Below, piece by piece: positions 7,266-14,895 of a stretch of 24,459 bases of DNA. Source of the stretch: DATBFX01 sp036558305 (GTDB lineage: Bacteria > Chloroflexota > Chloroflexia > Thermomicrobiales > UBA6265); the NCBI GenBank assembly GCA_036558305.1, contig DATBFX010000368.1:1-24459 (forward strand), read 5' to 3'. The translations under genes were made by a program, and so were the position numbers. The first letter of the stretch is position 1. The number at the start of each line of letters is the position of its first letter. A model generated the notes under the pieces. The model did not search any database, was not told where the DNA came from, and was given only the letters and a program-made list of their open reading frames with translations.

Positions 7266-9020
7266 TCACCTCGCCGCCATCCCGAACTGCGCCTCGTGCA
7301 ACCGCCGGTAGATCCCCCCGGCCGCGACCAACTCGTGGTGCCGTCCCTGCTCCGCCACCCCCGTCTCGTCTACCACCACGATCCGGTCCGCGTGCTGGAT
7401 CGTCGCCAACCGGTGCGCGATCACCAGCGTCGTCCTCCCCACCGACAACTCGTTCAGCGACTGCTGGATCGCCCGCTCCGTCTCCGTGTCGAGCGCCGAG
7501 GTCGCCTCGTCCAGGATCAGGATCGGCGGGTTTTTCAGGAACATCCGCGCGATCGCCAGCCGCTGCTTCTGGCCGCCCGAGAGTTTCACGCCGCGCTCGC
7601 CGATCACCGTCTCCATCCCGGCCGGCAAGCGGGCGATCATCCCTTCCAATCGCGCCCGCCGTGCCGCCTCCCAGATCTCCTCGTCCGTCGCCGTCAACCG
7701 CCCGTAGGCGATGTTCTCCCGGATCGTTCCGGCAAACAGGAACACGTCCTGCTGGACGATCCCGATCTCGCGCCGCAGCGAGGCCAGCGTCATCTGCCGG
7801 ATGTCGATCCCGTCGATCGTGATCCGCCCCGCGTCGAGCTCGTAGAACCGCGGCAGCAGCGCCGAGATCGTCGTTTTCCCCGCCCCCGACGGCCCGACGA
7901 AGGCGACCGTCTCCCCCGGTCGGATTGCCAGATTGATGTCCCGCAACACGACCTTCTGCTCGCCGTACCCGAACGTCACGTGCTCGTACCGGATCTCGCC
8001 CCGTAGGTCGGCAACCTCCACCGCATCCGGCGCGTCGACGATGTCCGGTTCCAGATCGAGCAACTCGCAGTAGCGTTTGAATCCGGCGATCCCTTTCGGG
8101 TAGCTCTCCAGCACCGCGTTGATCTTCTCCACCGGCCGGAAAAAGACCCCGACCAGCAGGAGGAACCCGACGAACCCGCCGTTGGTCAGTTCCCCGTGCA
8201 ACACGAAGTAGGTCCCGGCGATCATGACGACGATTTGGGTCAACCGCATACTGAAGTAGCTCAGCGTCATGCTCGTCGTCATCACCCGGTACGCTTCCAG
8301 CTTCGTCGCCTTGTACCCGGCGTTGGCCCGCGCGAACAACCGCCGCTCGTACTCCTCGTTCGCGAACGCCTGAACGACCCGGATCCCGCCGACGTTCTCC
8401 TCGATCCGCGCGTTGAACTCGCCGACCCGGGCAAACAGCGCTTTCCACGTCCGTGTCATCCGGCTCCCGTACCGCGTCGCGACGAACGCGGTCACCGGCA
8501 CGATCGCCGCCGTGATCAGCGCCAGCTTCACGTTCACCAGGAACATCAGGACGAACGCGCCGACGAACGTCATCACCGCCACGAACACGTCCTCCGGTCC
8601 GTGGTGCGCAACCTCACCGATCTCCTCCAGATCCTTCGTCACCCGCCCGACGAGGTGCCCCGTTTTCTGGTTGTCGTAGAACCGGAACGACAATTTCTGC
8701 AGGTGGTCGAAACTCTTCCGCCGCAACTCGGTTTCGATGTTGATCCCGAGCACGTGCCCCCAATACCCGACCACGATCATCAACCCGGTGTTCAGGAGGT
8801 ACACCACCAGCAATCCCGCCGAGGCGAGCAGGATCAACCCCCAATCCTGGCCAGGCAACAGGCGATCGACCATCGCCTTGACGGCGACGGGAAACCCGAG
8901 TTCGAGCAACCCGGACAACACCGCGCAGGAAAAATCGAGGAGAAACAGCCTCCGGTGCGGTCGGTAATAGCCGAAAAACCGGCGCAGCAACCGAACGGTG
9001 TCTCGATCCCGAATCGACAT
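7266..9020 (-). CDS. ABC transporter, fused membrane and ATPase domains (exporter type)
   Basis: This is a 584-residue half-transporter of the MsbA/LmrA/BmrA type that would work as a homodimer or heterodimer. Residues ~20-310 form the six-helix exporter domain. The ATPase follows from about 341: Walker A GPSGAGKTT (376-384), Q-loop IVQQDVFLF (421-429), signature LSGGQ (480-484), Walker B ILILDE (500-505), D-loop SALD, and H-loop His536. All catalytic residues are present, so it should be active. The substrate (lipid, peptide or drug) cannot be read from sequence. The ATG at 9020 has GGAG upstream. The same frame runs open to 10688, but that extension is antisense to the PhoX-like gene and is not coding. 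No partner half-transporter is adjacent, which favours a homodimer. Confidence 0.9.
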   Translation of the reverse strand: MSIRDRDTVRLLRRFFGYYRPHRRLFLLDFSCAVLSGLLELGFPVAVKAMVDRLLPGQDWGLILLASAGLLVVYLLNTGLMIVVGYWGHVLGINIETELRRKSFDHLQKLSFRFYDNQKTGHLVGRVTKDLEEIGEVAHHGPEDVFVAVMTFVGAFVLMFLVNVKLALITAAIVPVTAFVATRYGSRMTRTWKALFARVGEFNARIEENVGGIRVVQAFANEEYERRLFARANAGYKATKLEAYRVMTTSMTLSYFSMRLTQIVVMIAGTYFVLHGELTNGGFVGFLLLVGVFFRPVEKINAVLESYPKGIAGFKRYCELLDLEPDIVDAPDAVEVADLRGEIRYEHVTFGYGEQKVVLRDINLAIRPGETVAFVGPSGAGKTTISALLPRFYELDAGRITIDGIDIRQMTLASLRREIGIVQQDVFLFAGTIRENIAYGRLTATDEEIWEAARRARLEGMIARLPAGMETVIGERGVKLSGGQKQRLAIARMFLKNPPILILDEATSALDTETERAIQQSLNELSVGRTTLVIAHRLATIQHADRIVVVDETGVAEQGRHHELVAAGGIYRRLHEAQFGMAAR

Positions 9021-9147
9021 AAGCTCCGTTCCGGGCGAGGCCCCGTTTGGAAAGCGCCGCTCGCCTTCGCCAGTTCGCGCCACCAGTCTACGGCCAGTTC
9101 GCCCCGTTGTCACAGCCCGATCCCGTCGTCCCCTCCTCGAATGGCAT

Positions 9148-9193
9148 GCGACGTGCGGCACGTCGCCGCGCACGCCACCGCGCCACGCGGTGG
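9148..9193 (+). promoter_or_regulatory. tandem perfect inverted repeats in the PhoX-like leader
   Basis: GCGACGTGC and GCACGTCGC form a 9+1+9 perfect palindrome at 9148-9166. CCACCGCG and CGCGGTGG form an 8-bp stem with a CCA loop at 9175-9193, ending 7 nt before the ribosome site (9201-9210). The first could be an operator in the divergent ABC/PhoX-like intergenic region; the second could fold in the leader mRNA next to the ribosome site. In GC-rich DNA short stems arise often, but two tandem perfect ones here are notable. Confidence 0.4.
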
Positions 9194-9215
9194 ATCCCCA
9201 GGGAGGAGGACCGAC

Positions 9216-10898
9216 ATGTCGACGCCACGGCGCAACCTGCTCGATCGGCAACGTCTGACCCACACGCTCGCGGCCAGCCTCGTCATGGCGTTGCTGGCGC
9301 TGACGCCGGCACTCGTTCGGGCGCAAGACGCGAGCCCGGTAGCCATCGTCTCGCCCGAGCCCGAGCTCTCCCCGGAAGCGACCGTCGCCCCCACCAGCGT
9401 CCCGGCCGGTCAACTCACCCAGGCGCGGCCCTACCTGATCCCGCTCGACCCGAGCACGCTTGCCATCACCCCGATCCTCACCAGCGGCGAGACGGTCGGC
9501 GACTACCAGATGGCCGGGACGCCGGACGGGCTCGGCGCTTACCAAAGCGCCGAGGGCGTCGTCGTCTTCATGAACCACGAATGGCGCACCGAGGACAACG
9601 AGCACATCTCGGACGCCCGCGTCTCCCGTCTGGTGCTCGATCCAAACTCCGCCGGCGTCACCGCCGGCAGCTACCCCATCGACGGCAGCGAGGGGTACTG
9701 GAGCTTCTGCTCCGCTTTCCTGGCCGGCCCCGAGGTCGGGTTCGACCAACCGGTCTTCCTCACCGGCGAGGAATCGACCGGCGGTGCCCACGGCGGCATT
9801 TCGCTCGCCGTCGATGGCGCGACCGGCGACGTGACGGAACTCCCCTGGCTCGGCCACATCCACCACGAGAACGAGGTCGTCGTCCCCGGCTTCACCGGCA
9901 AGACGGTCGTGGTCACCACCGACGACAACGCCGACGGCTCCGAACTCTACCTCTACGTCGCCGACAGCCCGGCCGACGTCCTCGCCGGCAACGGCCAACT
10001 CTACGTCTTCAAGGCCGACAACGGCGCCAACACCGCCGACGTCGCCAAGGGCACCGACCTGACCGGCTCCTTCGTCCCGATCGACGAGTCCGACAACGCC
10101 GACGCCGAGACCCTCCAGAGCGCCGTCGACGACATGGGCGCGTTCAAATTCGTCCGCCTCGAAGACGTCACCTACGACCGCACCACCACGACCACGATCT
10201 ACTTCTCGGACACCGGCGACAACGCCGACCCGAACCTGGCCACGCCGACCGGCGCCCCGCTGACCGCCAACGGCCGCATCTACCAGATGCAGCTCGACCC
10301 GTCCGATCCGACCCGCGTCACCTCGCTCTCGGTCCTCCTCGACGGCGACGACGGCGACGACATCCGCAACCCCGACAACATCGACGCCAACGCCACCACC
10401 CTGGTGATCCAGGAGGACCTCAACGACTACAACCAGACCGCCAACTCCGACGCCACCGGTCGCATCCTCGCCTACGACTTCGCCGCCGGCACCCTCACCC
10501 CGATCGCCCAGATCGACCAGTCCGACGACCCCAACCTCCTCGTCGATCCCGGCGACGAAGCCGGCTCCTGGGAGTCCTCCGGCATCATCGACGTCTCCTC
10601 CATCTTCGGCCCGGGTGCCTGGCTGGTCGACGTCCAGGCCCATACCCTCGACGTCCCCCAACTCGGCGGGGTCGACGAGGGAGGCCAACTCCTCCTGATC
10701 CGCCAGATCACCCCATCGCCGGCCACCCCGGCGGCCTCCCCGATCGCCGCCGCATCACCGGAGGCGACCGAAGCGCCGCTCCCGACGGAGACCGCCACCG
10801 CCACCGAGGAGGCCTCGCCGCCGGCCGAACCGACCGCCGAACCGACCGAGGAGCCGACCGCGGAACCGACGATCGCGCCGGCCTCTCCATCGGCTTGA
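9216..10898 (+). CDS. secreted PhoX/DUF839-like protein with Pro-Glu-Thr tail
   Basis: This is a 560-residue protein. A basic N-terminus and hydrophobic segment (about 16-33) ending ALVRA-Q look like a Sec signal peptide. The body matches the DUF839/PhoX group: GTPDGLGAY with VVFMNHE, a GYWSFCSAFL-TGEES segment, LGHIHHENEVVVPGF, VVTTDDN, YFSDTGDN, DNIDANATTLVIQEDL, and WESSGIIDVS near the C-terminus. Classical PhoX enzymes are Tat-exported phosphatases with an Fe/Ca cofactor. Here the signal is not a clear twin-arginine one and enzymatic activity is unproven. From about residue 500 the chain becomes a Pro/Ala/Glu/Thr-rich tail with EPT(A/E/I) repeats and no anchor, perhaps a cell-surface spacer. 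ATG 9216 follows GGGAGGAGGA. It is divergent from the ABC gene. Confidence 0.8.
   Translation: MSTPRRNLLDRQRLTHTLAASLVMALLALTPALVRAQDASPVAIVSPEPELSPEATVAPTSVPAGQLTQARPYLIPLDPSTLAITPILTSGETVGDYQMAGTPDGLGAYQSAEGVVVFMNHEWRTEDNEHISDARVSRLVLDPNSAGVTAGSYPIDGSEGYWSFCSAFLAGPEVGFDQPVFLTGEESTGGAHGGISLAVDGATGDVTELPWLGHIHHENEVVVPGFTGKTVVVTTDDNADGSELYLYVADSPADVLAGNGQLYVFKADNGANTADVAKGTDLTGSFVPIDESDNADAETLQSAVDDMGAFKFVRLEDVTYDRTTTTTIYFSDTGDNADPNLATPTGAPLTANGRIYQMQLDPSDPTRVTSLSVLLDGDDGDDIRNPDNIDANATTLVIQEDLNDYNQTANSDATGRILAYDFAAGTLTPIAQIDQSDDPNLLVDPGDEAGSWESSGIIDVSSIFGPGAWLVDVQAHTLDVPQLGGVDEGGQLLLIRQITPSPATPAASPIAAASPEATEAPLPTETATATEEASPPAEPTAEPTEEPTAEPTIAPASPSA
10827..10874 (+). repeat. four 12-bp tandem repeats encoding EPTx
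   Basis: Four imperfect 12-bp units based on GAACCGACCGCC (10827, 10839, 10851, 10863) encode EPTA, EPTE, EPTA and EPTI in the tail of the PhoX-like protein. Such a tract can change length by slippage. Confidence 0.7.
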
Positions 10899-10952
10899 GT
10901 CGCGCCGAGTCGGCACGAGAGCGACGCCGGTATCACGTAACCCTGCCCGTCC

Positions 10953-10981
10953 TTGACGGACGTGGGCGGTCGCCGCATAGT
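10953..10981 (+). promoter_or_regulatory. promoter of the two-domain glycosyltransferase gene
   Basis: TTGACG (10953-10958), a 17-nt spacer, then CATAGT (10976-10981) fits a sigma-70-type promoter. It lies 52 nt before ATG 11034. The TTG that opens the longer frame coincides with this -35 element, which argues for the downstream start. The -35 also sits in the loop of an imperfect GTCC/GGAC hairpin after the PhoX-like gene. Confidence 0.45.
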
Positions 10982-11033
10982 GGCGGTATCGGCCGTCGCG
11001 GCCAGTCACGATCGCCCAGCGGGGACGGCACAG

Positions 11034-12632
11034 ATGGTTGCGCTCACCATCGGCATGGCCACCTACAACGATTTCGACGGGGTCTACTTCACGATCCAGG
11101 CGCTTCGCCTCTACCAGGACCTCGACGACACCGAGTTGTTGGTGGTCGACAACTACGGGTGCGAGGCGACCAAGGGTTTCGTCGAAGGGTGGGCACGGGG
11201 GCGCTACGTCCTCGCTACCGACGTCGTCGGCACCTCGGCCTCGCGCGATCTCCTCTTTCGGATCGGCGAGGGCGAGGCCGTCCTTTGCTGCGACTCCCAC
11301 GTCCTCTTCGCACCCGGCGTCATCGCCCGGCTCAAGGCGTACTACCGCGATCATCCCGACTGCGCCGATCTGCTGCAAGGCCCCCTCGTCTACGACGACT
11401 TGAAGTCGATCTCGACCCACTTCGATCCCGTCTGGCGGGCCCAAATGTGGGGCACCTGGGGCACCGATCCCCGCGGTCTCGACCCCGAGGGCGAACCGTT
11501 CGACATCCCGATGCAGGGACTCGGTGCCTTCAGTTGCCGGAAAAGCGCCTGGCAGGGGTTCAATCCCCTCTTTCGCGGTTTCGGCGGGGAAGAGGGCTAC
11601 ATCCACGAGAAGTTTCGCCAGGCCGGGGCCAGGGCGCTCTGTCTCCCCTGGCTGCGCTGGACGCACCGCTTCGGCCGGCCGGGCGGCGTCCCCTACCCGC
11701 TGACGATCGAGGCCAAACTCCGGAACTACGTGATCGGTCACAGCGAACTCGGCTTGCCGCTGGCGCCGATCCTTGCCCACTTCGCCGAGCACCTGCCGCA
11801 AGAGCGCGTCGTCGCCGTCGCCACCGAGGCGCTGCGCGAACTCTCCGGCAACTCCCTGGCGGCCACCCCCATCGCCGCGGCGCCCCGCCGCCGCGGCTAC
11901 TCGCCCCTGGTCAGTTGCATCTGCATGACCTACAACCGGCCGCCCGACAAGCAGGAACTGGTCGAAGAGGCGATCGAGTCCTTCCTCCGCCAGACCTACG
12001 CCAACAAGGAACTGATCGTCCTCAACGACTGCCCGGGTCAGGAGTTGGTCTGCGATGCTCCCGGCGTCCGCGTCGTCAACGTCCCCGCGCGGTATCCCAC
12101 CCTCGGCGCCAAACAGAATGCGGCGATCCGCTTCTCGCAGGGGGAGCTGATCGCGCTCTGGGACGACGACGACATCAGTCTGCCGTGGCGCCTGTCGCTC
12201 TCGGTCGAGCGACTCGGCGACGCCGACTATTTCAATCCCCGTGCCTATTGGTTCCTCGACGGCAACGGTCTGCACAGCGACCACGCGGTCGGCTACGCCC
12301 ACAACGCCGGTCTCTTCACCCGCGCCGCGTTCGAAGCCATCGGCGGTTATCCCTCGATCAGCGTCGGCTACGACGCGAGCATGGACAGTTTGCTTCCCGC
12401 CTGGACCGCGAACGTGGTCGACCCCCTGAACGGCGCGGCCGCGTTGACGAAGGACGAGTGGTTCTACGTCTACCGCTGGGGCGTGTCCGGGGCTCACATC
12501 TCCGGCAGGGGCGAGGGCGAAGCCTTTTACCAGGAACTCGGCACGCGACCGGTGCAACCCGGTTCCTATCGCCTCAATCCCCATTGGCGCCGGGACTACG
12601 TCGCCGAAACGCGCGCGCTGGTAACGGCATAA
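11034..12632 (+). CDS. tandem two-domain glycosyltransferase (GT-A fold)
   Basis: This is a 532-residue protein with two GT-A domains and no membrane helices. Domain 1 (about 1-280) starts LTIGMATYNDFDGVYFTIQAL and has CCDSHVLF at 85-92, a D-x-H metal motif like that of polypeptide GalNAc transferases, followed by a GFGGEEGYIHEKFRQAG segment and an RWTHRF stretch of the sort that closes such active sites. Domain 2 (about 289-532) is a classical GT2 domain: PLVSCICMTYNRP near 289, LRQTYANKELIVLND, and a DDDD metal motif at 377-380 with LWDDDDISLPWRL context. It probably adds two sugars, or acts as a bifunctional enzyme, on a cell-surface or cytosolic acceptor. No sugar-biosynthesis or polysaccharide cluster surrounds it. 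The start is set by the upstream promoter; the ribosome site (GGGGA, spacing ~11) is weak. Confidence 0.82.
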   Translation: MVALTIGMATYNDFDGVYFTIQALRLYQDLDDTELLVVDNYGCEATKGFVEGWARGRYVLATDVVGTSASRDLLFRIGEGEAVLCCDSHVLFAPGVIARLKAYYRDHPDCADLLQGPLVYDDLKSISTHFDPVWRAQMWGTWGTDPRGLDPEGEPFDIPMQGLGAFSCRKSAWQGFNPLFRGFGGEEGYIHEKFRQAGARALCLPWLRWTHRFGRPGGVPYPLTIEAKLRNYVIGHSELGLPLAPILAHFAEHLPQERVVAVATEALRELSGNSLAATPIAAAPRRRGYSPLVSCICMTYNRPPDKQELVEEAIESFLRQTYANKELIVLNDCPGQELVCDAPGVRVVNVPARYPTLGAKQNAAIRFSQGELIALWDDDDISLPWRLSLSVERLGDADYFNPRAYWFLDGNGLHSDHAVGYAHNAGLFTRAAFEAIGGYPSISVGYDASMDSLLPAWTANVVDPLNGAAALTKDEWFYVYRWGVSGAHISGRGEGEAFYQELGTRPVQPGSYRLNPHWRRDYVAETRALVTA

Positions 12633-12787
12633 GGGATGGGGCGAAGTGTGACGGCACCGGTCTGGACCTCATGGGCGGGGAGCGGCCGCCGGACATCGAC
12701 GCCTGCCTGGAGACGTTTTCCCATTCTTCGGCTCGTTGTGGCACCGAATCTTTAGCGGCAACGCGGACGGAGCCGGGCAGAAAAGGC

Positions 12788-12815
12788 GAGGCGCACGCTC
12801 ATCGGCGTGCGCCTC
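12788..12815. terminator. bidirectional terminator
   Basis: GAGGCGCACGC (12788-12798) pairs perfectly with GCGTGCGCCTC (12805-12815) across a 6-nt loop. On the plus strand it is followed by TTT. On the minus strand it is followed by GCC and then TTTT (from AAAA at 12781-12784). It sits between the convergent glycosyltransferase and Cys-rich genes and fits a shared intrinsic terminator. The rest of 12633-12891 shows no gene. Confidence 0.75.
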
Positions 12816-12891
12816 TTTGGTAGTCTCGCGCCAGGACAATCGGCCGCGATCCGGCCGCGTCAAACTCGGGAGCGCCGTGGCGGATACTCGC

Positions 12892-13470
12892 CTACGTGCT
12901 GCATGGTGGAGCGCAGAAGGGGACGCCACAGCAGGATAGGCCACCGGTGACGCACCAAGAGCCGGTCCCGAACGCGGTGACACAGGGAGCGTCGTCTGAG
13001 CACGTCACGCTGCAGTCCGAGGGGAAGCTGCCGCAGAAGGGCTGACCGCCCGTGAGCGTCGTGAAGCAGAAGCAACTCCCTCCGACGCAGGAGTTGGCGC
13101 CGGTGTCGACGTCGCAGAAGCTCGTTCCGCTGCAGGTGTCTGCAAAGGGCGGGGCCAGGGTCGTCGTCGAAGTCGTCGTCGAGGTCGTTGTCGTCGAAGT
13201 GGTAGTCGACGTCGTCGACGTGGTCGTGGTCGTGGTCGGTAGCCCTGCGCACAGGCGTTGCCGCGTGACGGGGTCAGGAGGGTTGCAGATCCCAGAGCAG
13301 CAGTTGGCGTTTTCGCGGCAGAGTTGCCCCCCGGTGCGGCAGCCGACGGCGTCCGCCTCGCGCAACCCCACCAGACCCAACGCACCGGCGACAAGCCCGC
13401 CGAGAAGCCGGCGGCGAGAGCCCGATTGGGCAAACGTGCGGGTCAACGCGTCGAAGCGCGAACCATCCAT
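12892..13470 (-). CDS. Tat-type exported Cys-rich protein with threonine linker
   Basis: This is a 192-residue protein. SRRRLLGGLVAGALGLVGL (18-36) is a twin-arginine-like signal (S-R-R-x-L-L) with an AxA-type end near residue 41. The mature part has a six-Cys module at 44-74 (C44, C51, CC57-58, C62, C74), reminiscent of knottin spacing. Next comes a Thr/Ser-only linker at 79-104, then a 14-Cys domain at 113-190. The linker is mucin-like and could be O-glycosylated. The disulfide-rich modules indicate a protein acting outside the membrane. From memory, similar RFDALTR...RRR leaders recur in uncharacterised exported proteins of Thermomicrobia-like bacteria; the function is unknown. The ATG at 13470 has GGAG 6 nt upstream. 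The longer frame to 13908 runs past this start without support. Confidence 0.72.
   Translation of the reverse strand: MDGSRFDALTRTFAQSGSRRRLLGGLVAGALGLVGLREADAVGCRTGGQLCRENANCCSGICNPPDPVTRQRLCAGLPTTTTTTSTTSTTTSTTTTSTTTSTTTLAPPFADTCSGTSFCDVDTGANSCVGGSCFCFTTLTGGQPFCGSFPSDCSVTCSDDAPCVTAFGTGSWCVTGGLSCCGVPFCAPPCST
13159..13236 (-). repeat. low-complexity Thr/Ser codon tract
   Basis: A run of 26 codons, almost all ACN with interspersed AGT/TCN, appears on the plus strand as GTCGTC-type trinucleotides. It encodes the Thr-rich linker of the Cys-rich protein. Mixed codons suggest selection for the amino acid rather than recent trinucleotide slippage. Confidence 0.7.
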
Positions 13471-13577
13471 CTTTATCTCCCCGTCCCGATGCCGTCGTGT
13501 CTGCCCAACCAGACCGTACGAACATCCCACCAGGCGATACCTGGGCTGGCTCCATTCTGACCGACTCTGGGCGAAAG

Positions 13578-13961
13578 TCAAGCACCAGCGGTCCGTCGAT
13601 GGGGCACCCGCGAACCCGGTCGGATCCGATTGCGGGCCGCGGTCGCCCGCCGGTCCCCCGCTCGCCAGGCGGCGATGACCATCGTGGCTTCCAGCGTTTC
13701 GACGAATCCGAAGGCCAACGAGAGAAAGACGAGCCAGCGCGCCTCCAGGACACCGGCGAGACCGAGTCCGGTCACGGTCAGCCCGAGCACGGTCAAGCGC
13801 CAGCCTTCCACCCGTCCCAGCGACCCGGCGTGCGGCCGGAGCAGACCGCGCTTGCCGTGCGGCCCGCCACTCAGGCCACGCCAGAGGATCGCCACACCGA
13901 GGCAGCAAACCGCAGCCGGCGCCGCCTGCCGGAGCGCATCGACCAGAAACGTCGTCGCCAT
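13578..13961 (-). CDS. small membrane protein, function unknown
   Basis: This is a 127-residue protein. Residues ~8-22 (LRQAAPAAVCCLGVAILW region) and ~55-90 (WRLTVLGLTVTGLGLAGVLEARWLVFLSLAFGFVETLEATMVIAAW) suggest three hydrophobic segments. The C-terminus is basic. I do not recognise a family. The ATG at 13961 is supported by an excellent AGGAGG site 7-8 nt upstream. The frame opens as far as 14045, but that extension lacks a ribosome site. It is divergent from the tetR gene, with two palindromes between them, so the two may be co-regulated. It is followed downstream by the Cys-rich gene on the same strand, about 107 nt away. Confidence 0.65.
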   Translation of the reverse strand: MATTFLVDALRQAAPAAVCCLGVAILWRGLSGGPHGKRGLLRPHAGSLGRVEGWRLTVLGLTVTGLGLAGVLEARWLVFLSLAFGFVETLEATMVIAAWRAGDRRATAARNRIRPGSRVPHRRTAGA

Positions 13962-14050
13962 CGTCGTAACCTCCTGCCGCGCCGGCCGCCGGTGAGCCGG
14001 CCGCGGCACCGTCATCGTGAGGCTACGATAGCCCGCGCGCGGCATGCCGG

Positions 14051-14071
14051 CGATTACCTCCGAGGTAATCG
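14051..14071. promoter_or_regulatory. 21-bp perfect palindrome, candidate operator
   Basis: CGATTACCTC and GAGGTAATCG flank a single C, giving 10-bp arms. It lies 90 nt upstream of the small membrane gene (-) and about 80 nt upstream of the tetR promoter (+). The form resembles a dimeric-regulator operator. It differs in sequence from the site in the tetR promoter, so a different protein may bind it. Confidence 0.45.
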
Positions 14072-14148
14072 TTCCCCCGCGATGACCGCCGACCCCAGGC
14101 CTTCGCCCACGGCGAGGTGAAAGCCGGTTTCAAGCGGACGTGTGCATA

Positions 14149-14178
14149 TTGACTGACTGACCAGAAGGTCAGTACAAT
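14149..14178 (+). promoter_or_regulatory. tetR-efflux promoter
   Basis: TTGACT (14149-14154) and TACAAT (14173-14178) are separated by 18 nt. Both elements are close to sigma-70 consensus. The predicted transcript would start near 14185 and have a leader of about 60 nt before the TetR ATG at 14248. Confidence 0.6.
14156..14173. promoter_or_regulatory. TetR-type operator inside the promoter spacer
   Basis: ACTGACC (14156-14162) and GGTCAGT (14167-14173) are perfect 7-bp arms around AGAA. The site lies between the -35 and -10 elements, where a bound TetR dimer would block RNA polymerase. Autoregulation by the adjacent TetR gene, with derepression by a substrate of the pump, is the usual logic for such loci; here it is inferred. 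Confidence 0.6.
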
Positions 14179-14247
14179 GTTTGAGGTAGTGATCGAAGTT
14201 CAAGATGCCGGCCATCGCTGCCGCCGCGACGAGGAGCACGACCGCCC

Positions 14248-14895
14248 ATGGTCCCGCAACTCTCCACCCCGCTCGCGACGGGCGTTGCCGCACCGGAAGT
14301 TCCGCTGGCCGGCAAGGAGCGCATCCTGCGCAAGGGGCAGGACCAGTTCGTCGCGCGCGGCTACGCCGACGTCACGATGCAGGACGTCGCCGACGCGGTC
14401 GGGTTGACCAAGGCCGCCGTCTACTACCACTTCGGCGACAAGGAAGGGTTGTTCGAGGCGGTTTTCTTCGCCGAGATGGAGCGGGTGGCGGCAGGAATCG
14501 CCACGGAACTCGCCGTTGCCTCCGGGTTCCGGACTGAACTGGAAGGGGTCGCCCGCTTCCTGCTCCTGACCGGCGGTTCTTCGCTCGGGCGCCTGATCGC
14601 CGATCTCGACCGCTACGTCGGCGAGGAGCGGCGGCGGGAACTGTTGAACCGGGTGCCGCACCCCTACGCGGTGATCCGGCCGGCATTCGTCCGCGCGGTT
14701 GCAAGCGGGGCGATCCGCCCGGTCGACCTCGACGTCGTGATTCCGCTCTATTTCGCGATGATCTTCGGCCAGATTCGAAGCGAAGCGCACGGTCGACCGG
14801 CAGCGGCGCCGCCCGCCGCGCTGGCCAAATCGATTGCCGACGTGACGATCGACGGCATCGGCACTCGTGACGAACGGGTAGGGGAGAACTCGTGA
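14248..14895 (+). CDS. TetR/AcrR family transcriptional regulator
   Basis: This is a 215-residue protein. After a ~20-residue leader the DNA-binding domain starts at AGKERILRKGQDQFVARGYA (21-40), with the helix-turn-helix at about 43-63: TMQDVADAVGLTKAAVYYHF. The C-terminal ligand domain (about 75-205) is variable, as usual. It probably represses this operon through the operator in its own promoter and responds to a compound exported by the pump that follows. The ATG at 14248 has GAGGAG 11 nt upstream. Its TGA overlaps the GTG of the transporter gene by four bases, so the two are translationally coupled. Confidence 0.87.
   Translation: MVPQLSTPLATGVAAPEVPLAGKERILRKGQDQFVARGYADVTMQDVADAVGLTKAAVYYHFGDKEGLFEAVFFAEMERVAAGIATELAVASGFRTELEGVARFLLLTGGSSLGRLIADLDRYVGEERRRELLNRVPHPYAVIRPAFVRAVASGAIRPVDLDVVIPLYFAMIFGQIRSEAHGRPAAAPPAALAKSIADVTIDGIGTRDERVGENS

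Noticed and set aside
9021..10688. N-terminal extension of the ABC transporter frame on the minus strand
   Set aside because: It is antisense to the PhoX-like gene, Gly/Val/Asp-rich without domain pattern, and the ABC domain begins cleanly at ATG 9020 with a ribosome site.
9047..12823. A 1258-codon open frame on the plus strand
   Set aside because: It is Arg/Pro-rich low-complexity sequence that runs out of frame across the PhoX-like and glycosyltransferase genes. Long stop-free shadows are expected at this GC content.
14054..14293. A 79-residue minus-strand frame with a hydrophobic segment
   Set aside because: It starts inside the tetR coding sequence, covers the tetR promoter and operator, and has no ribosome site; the hydrophobicity is probably incidental.
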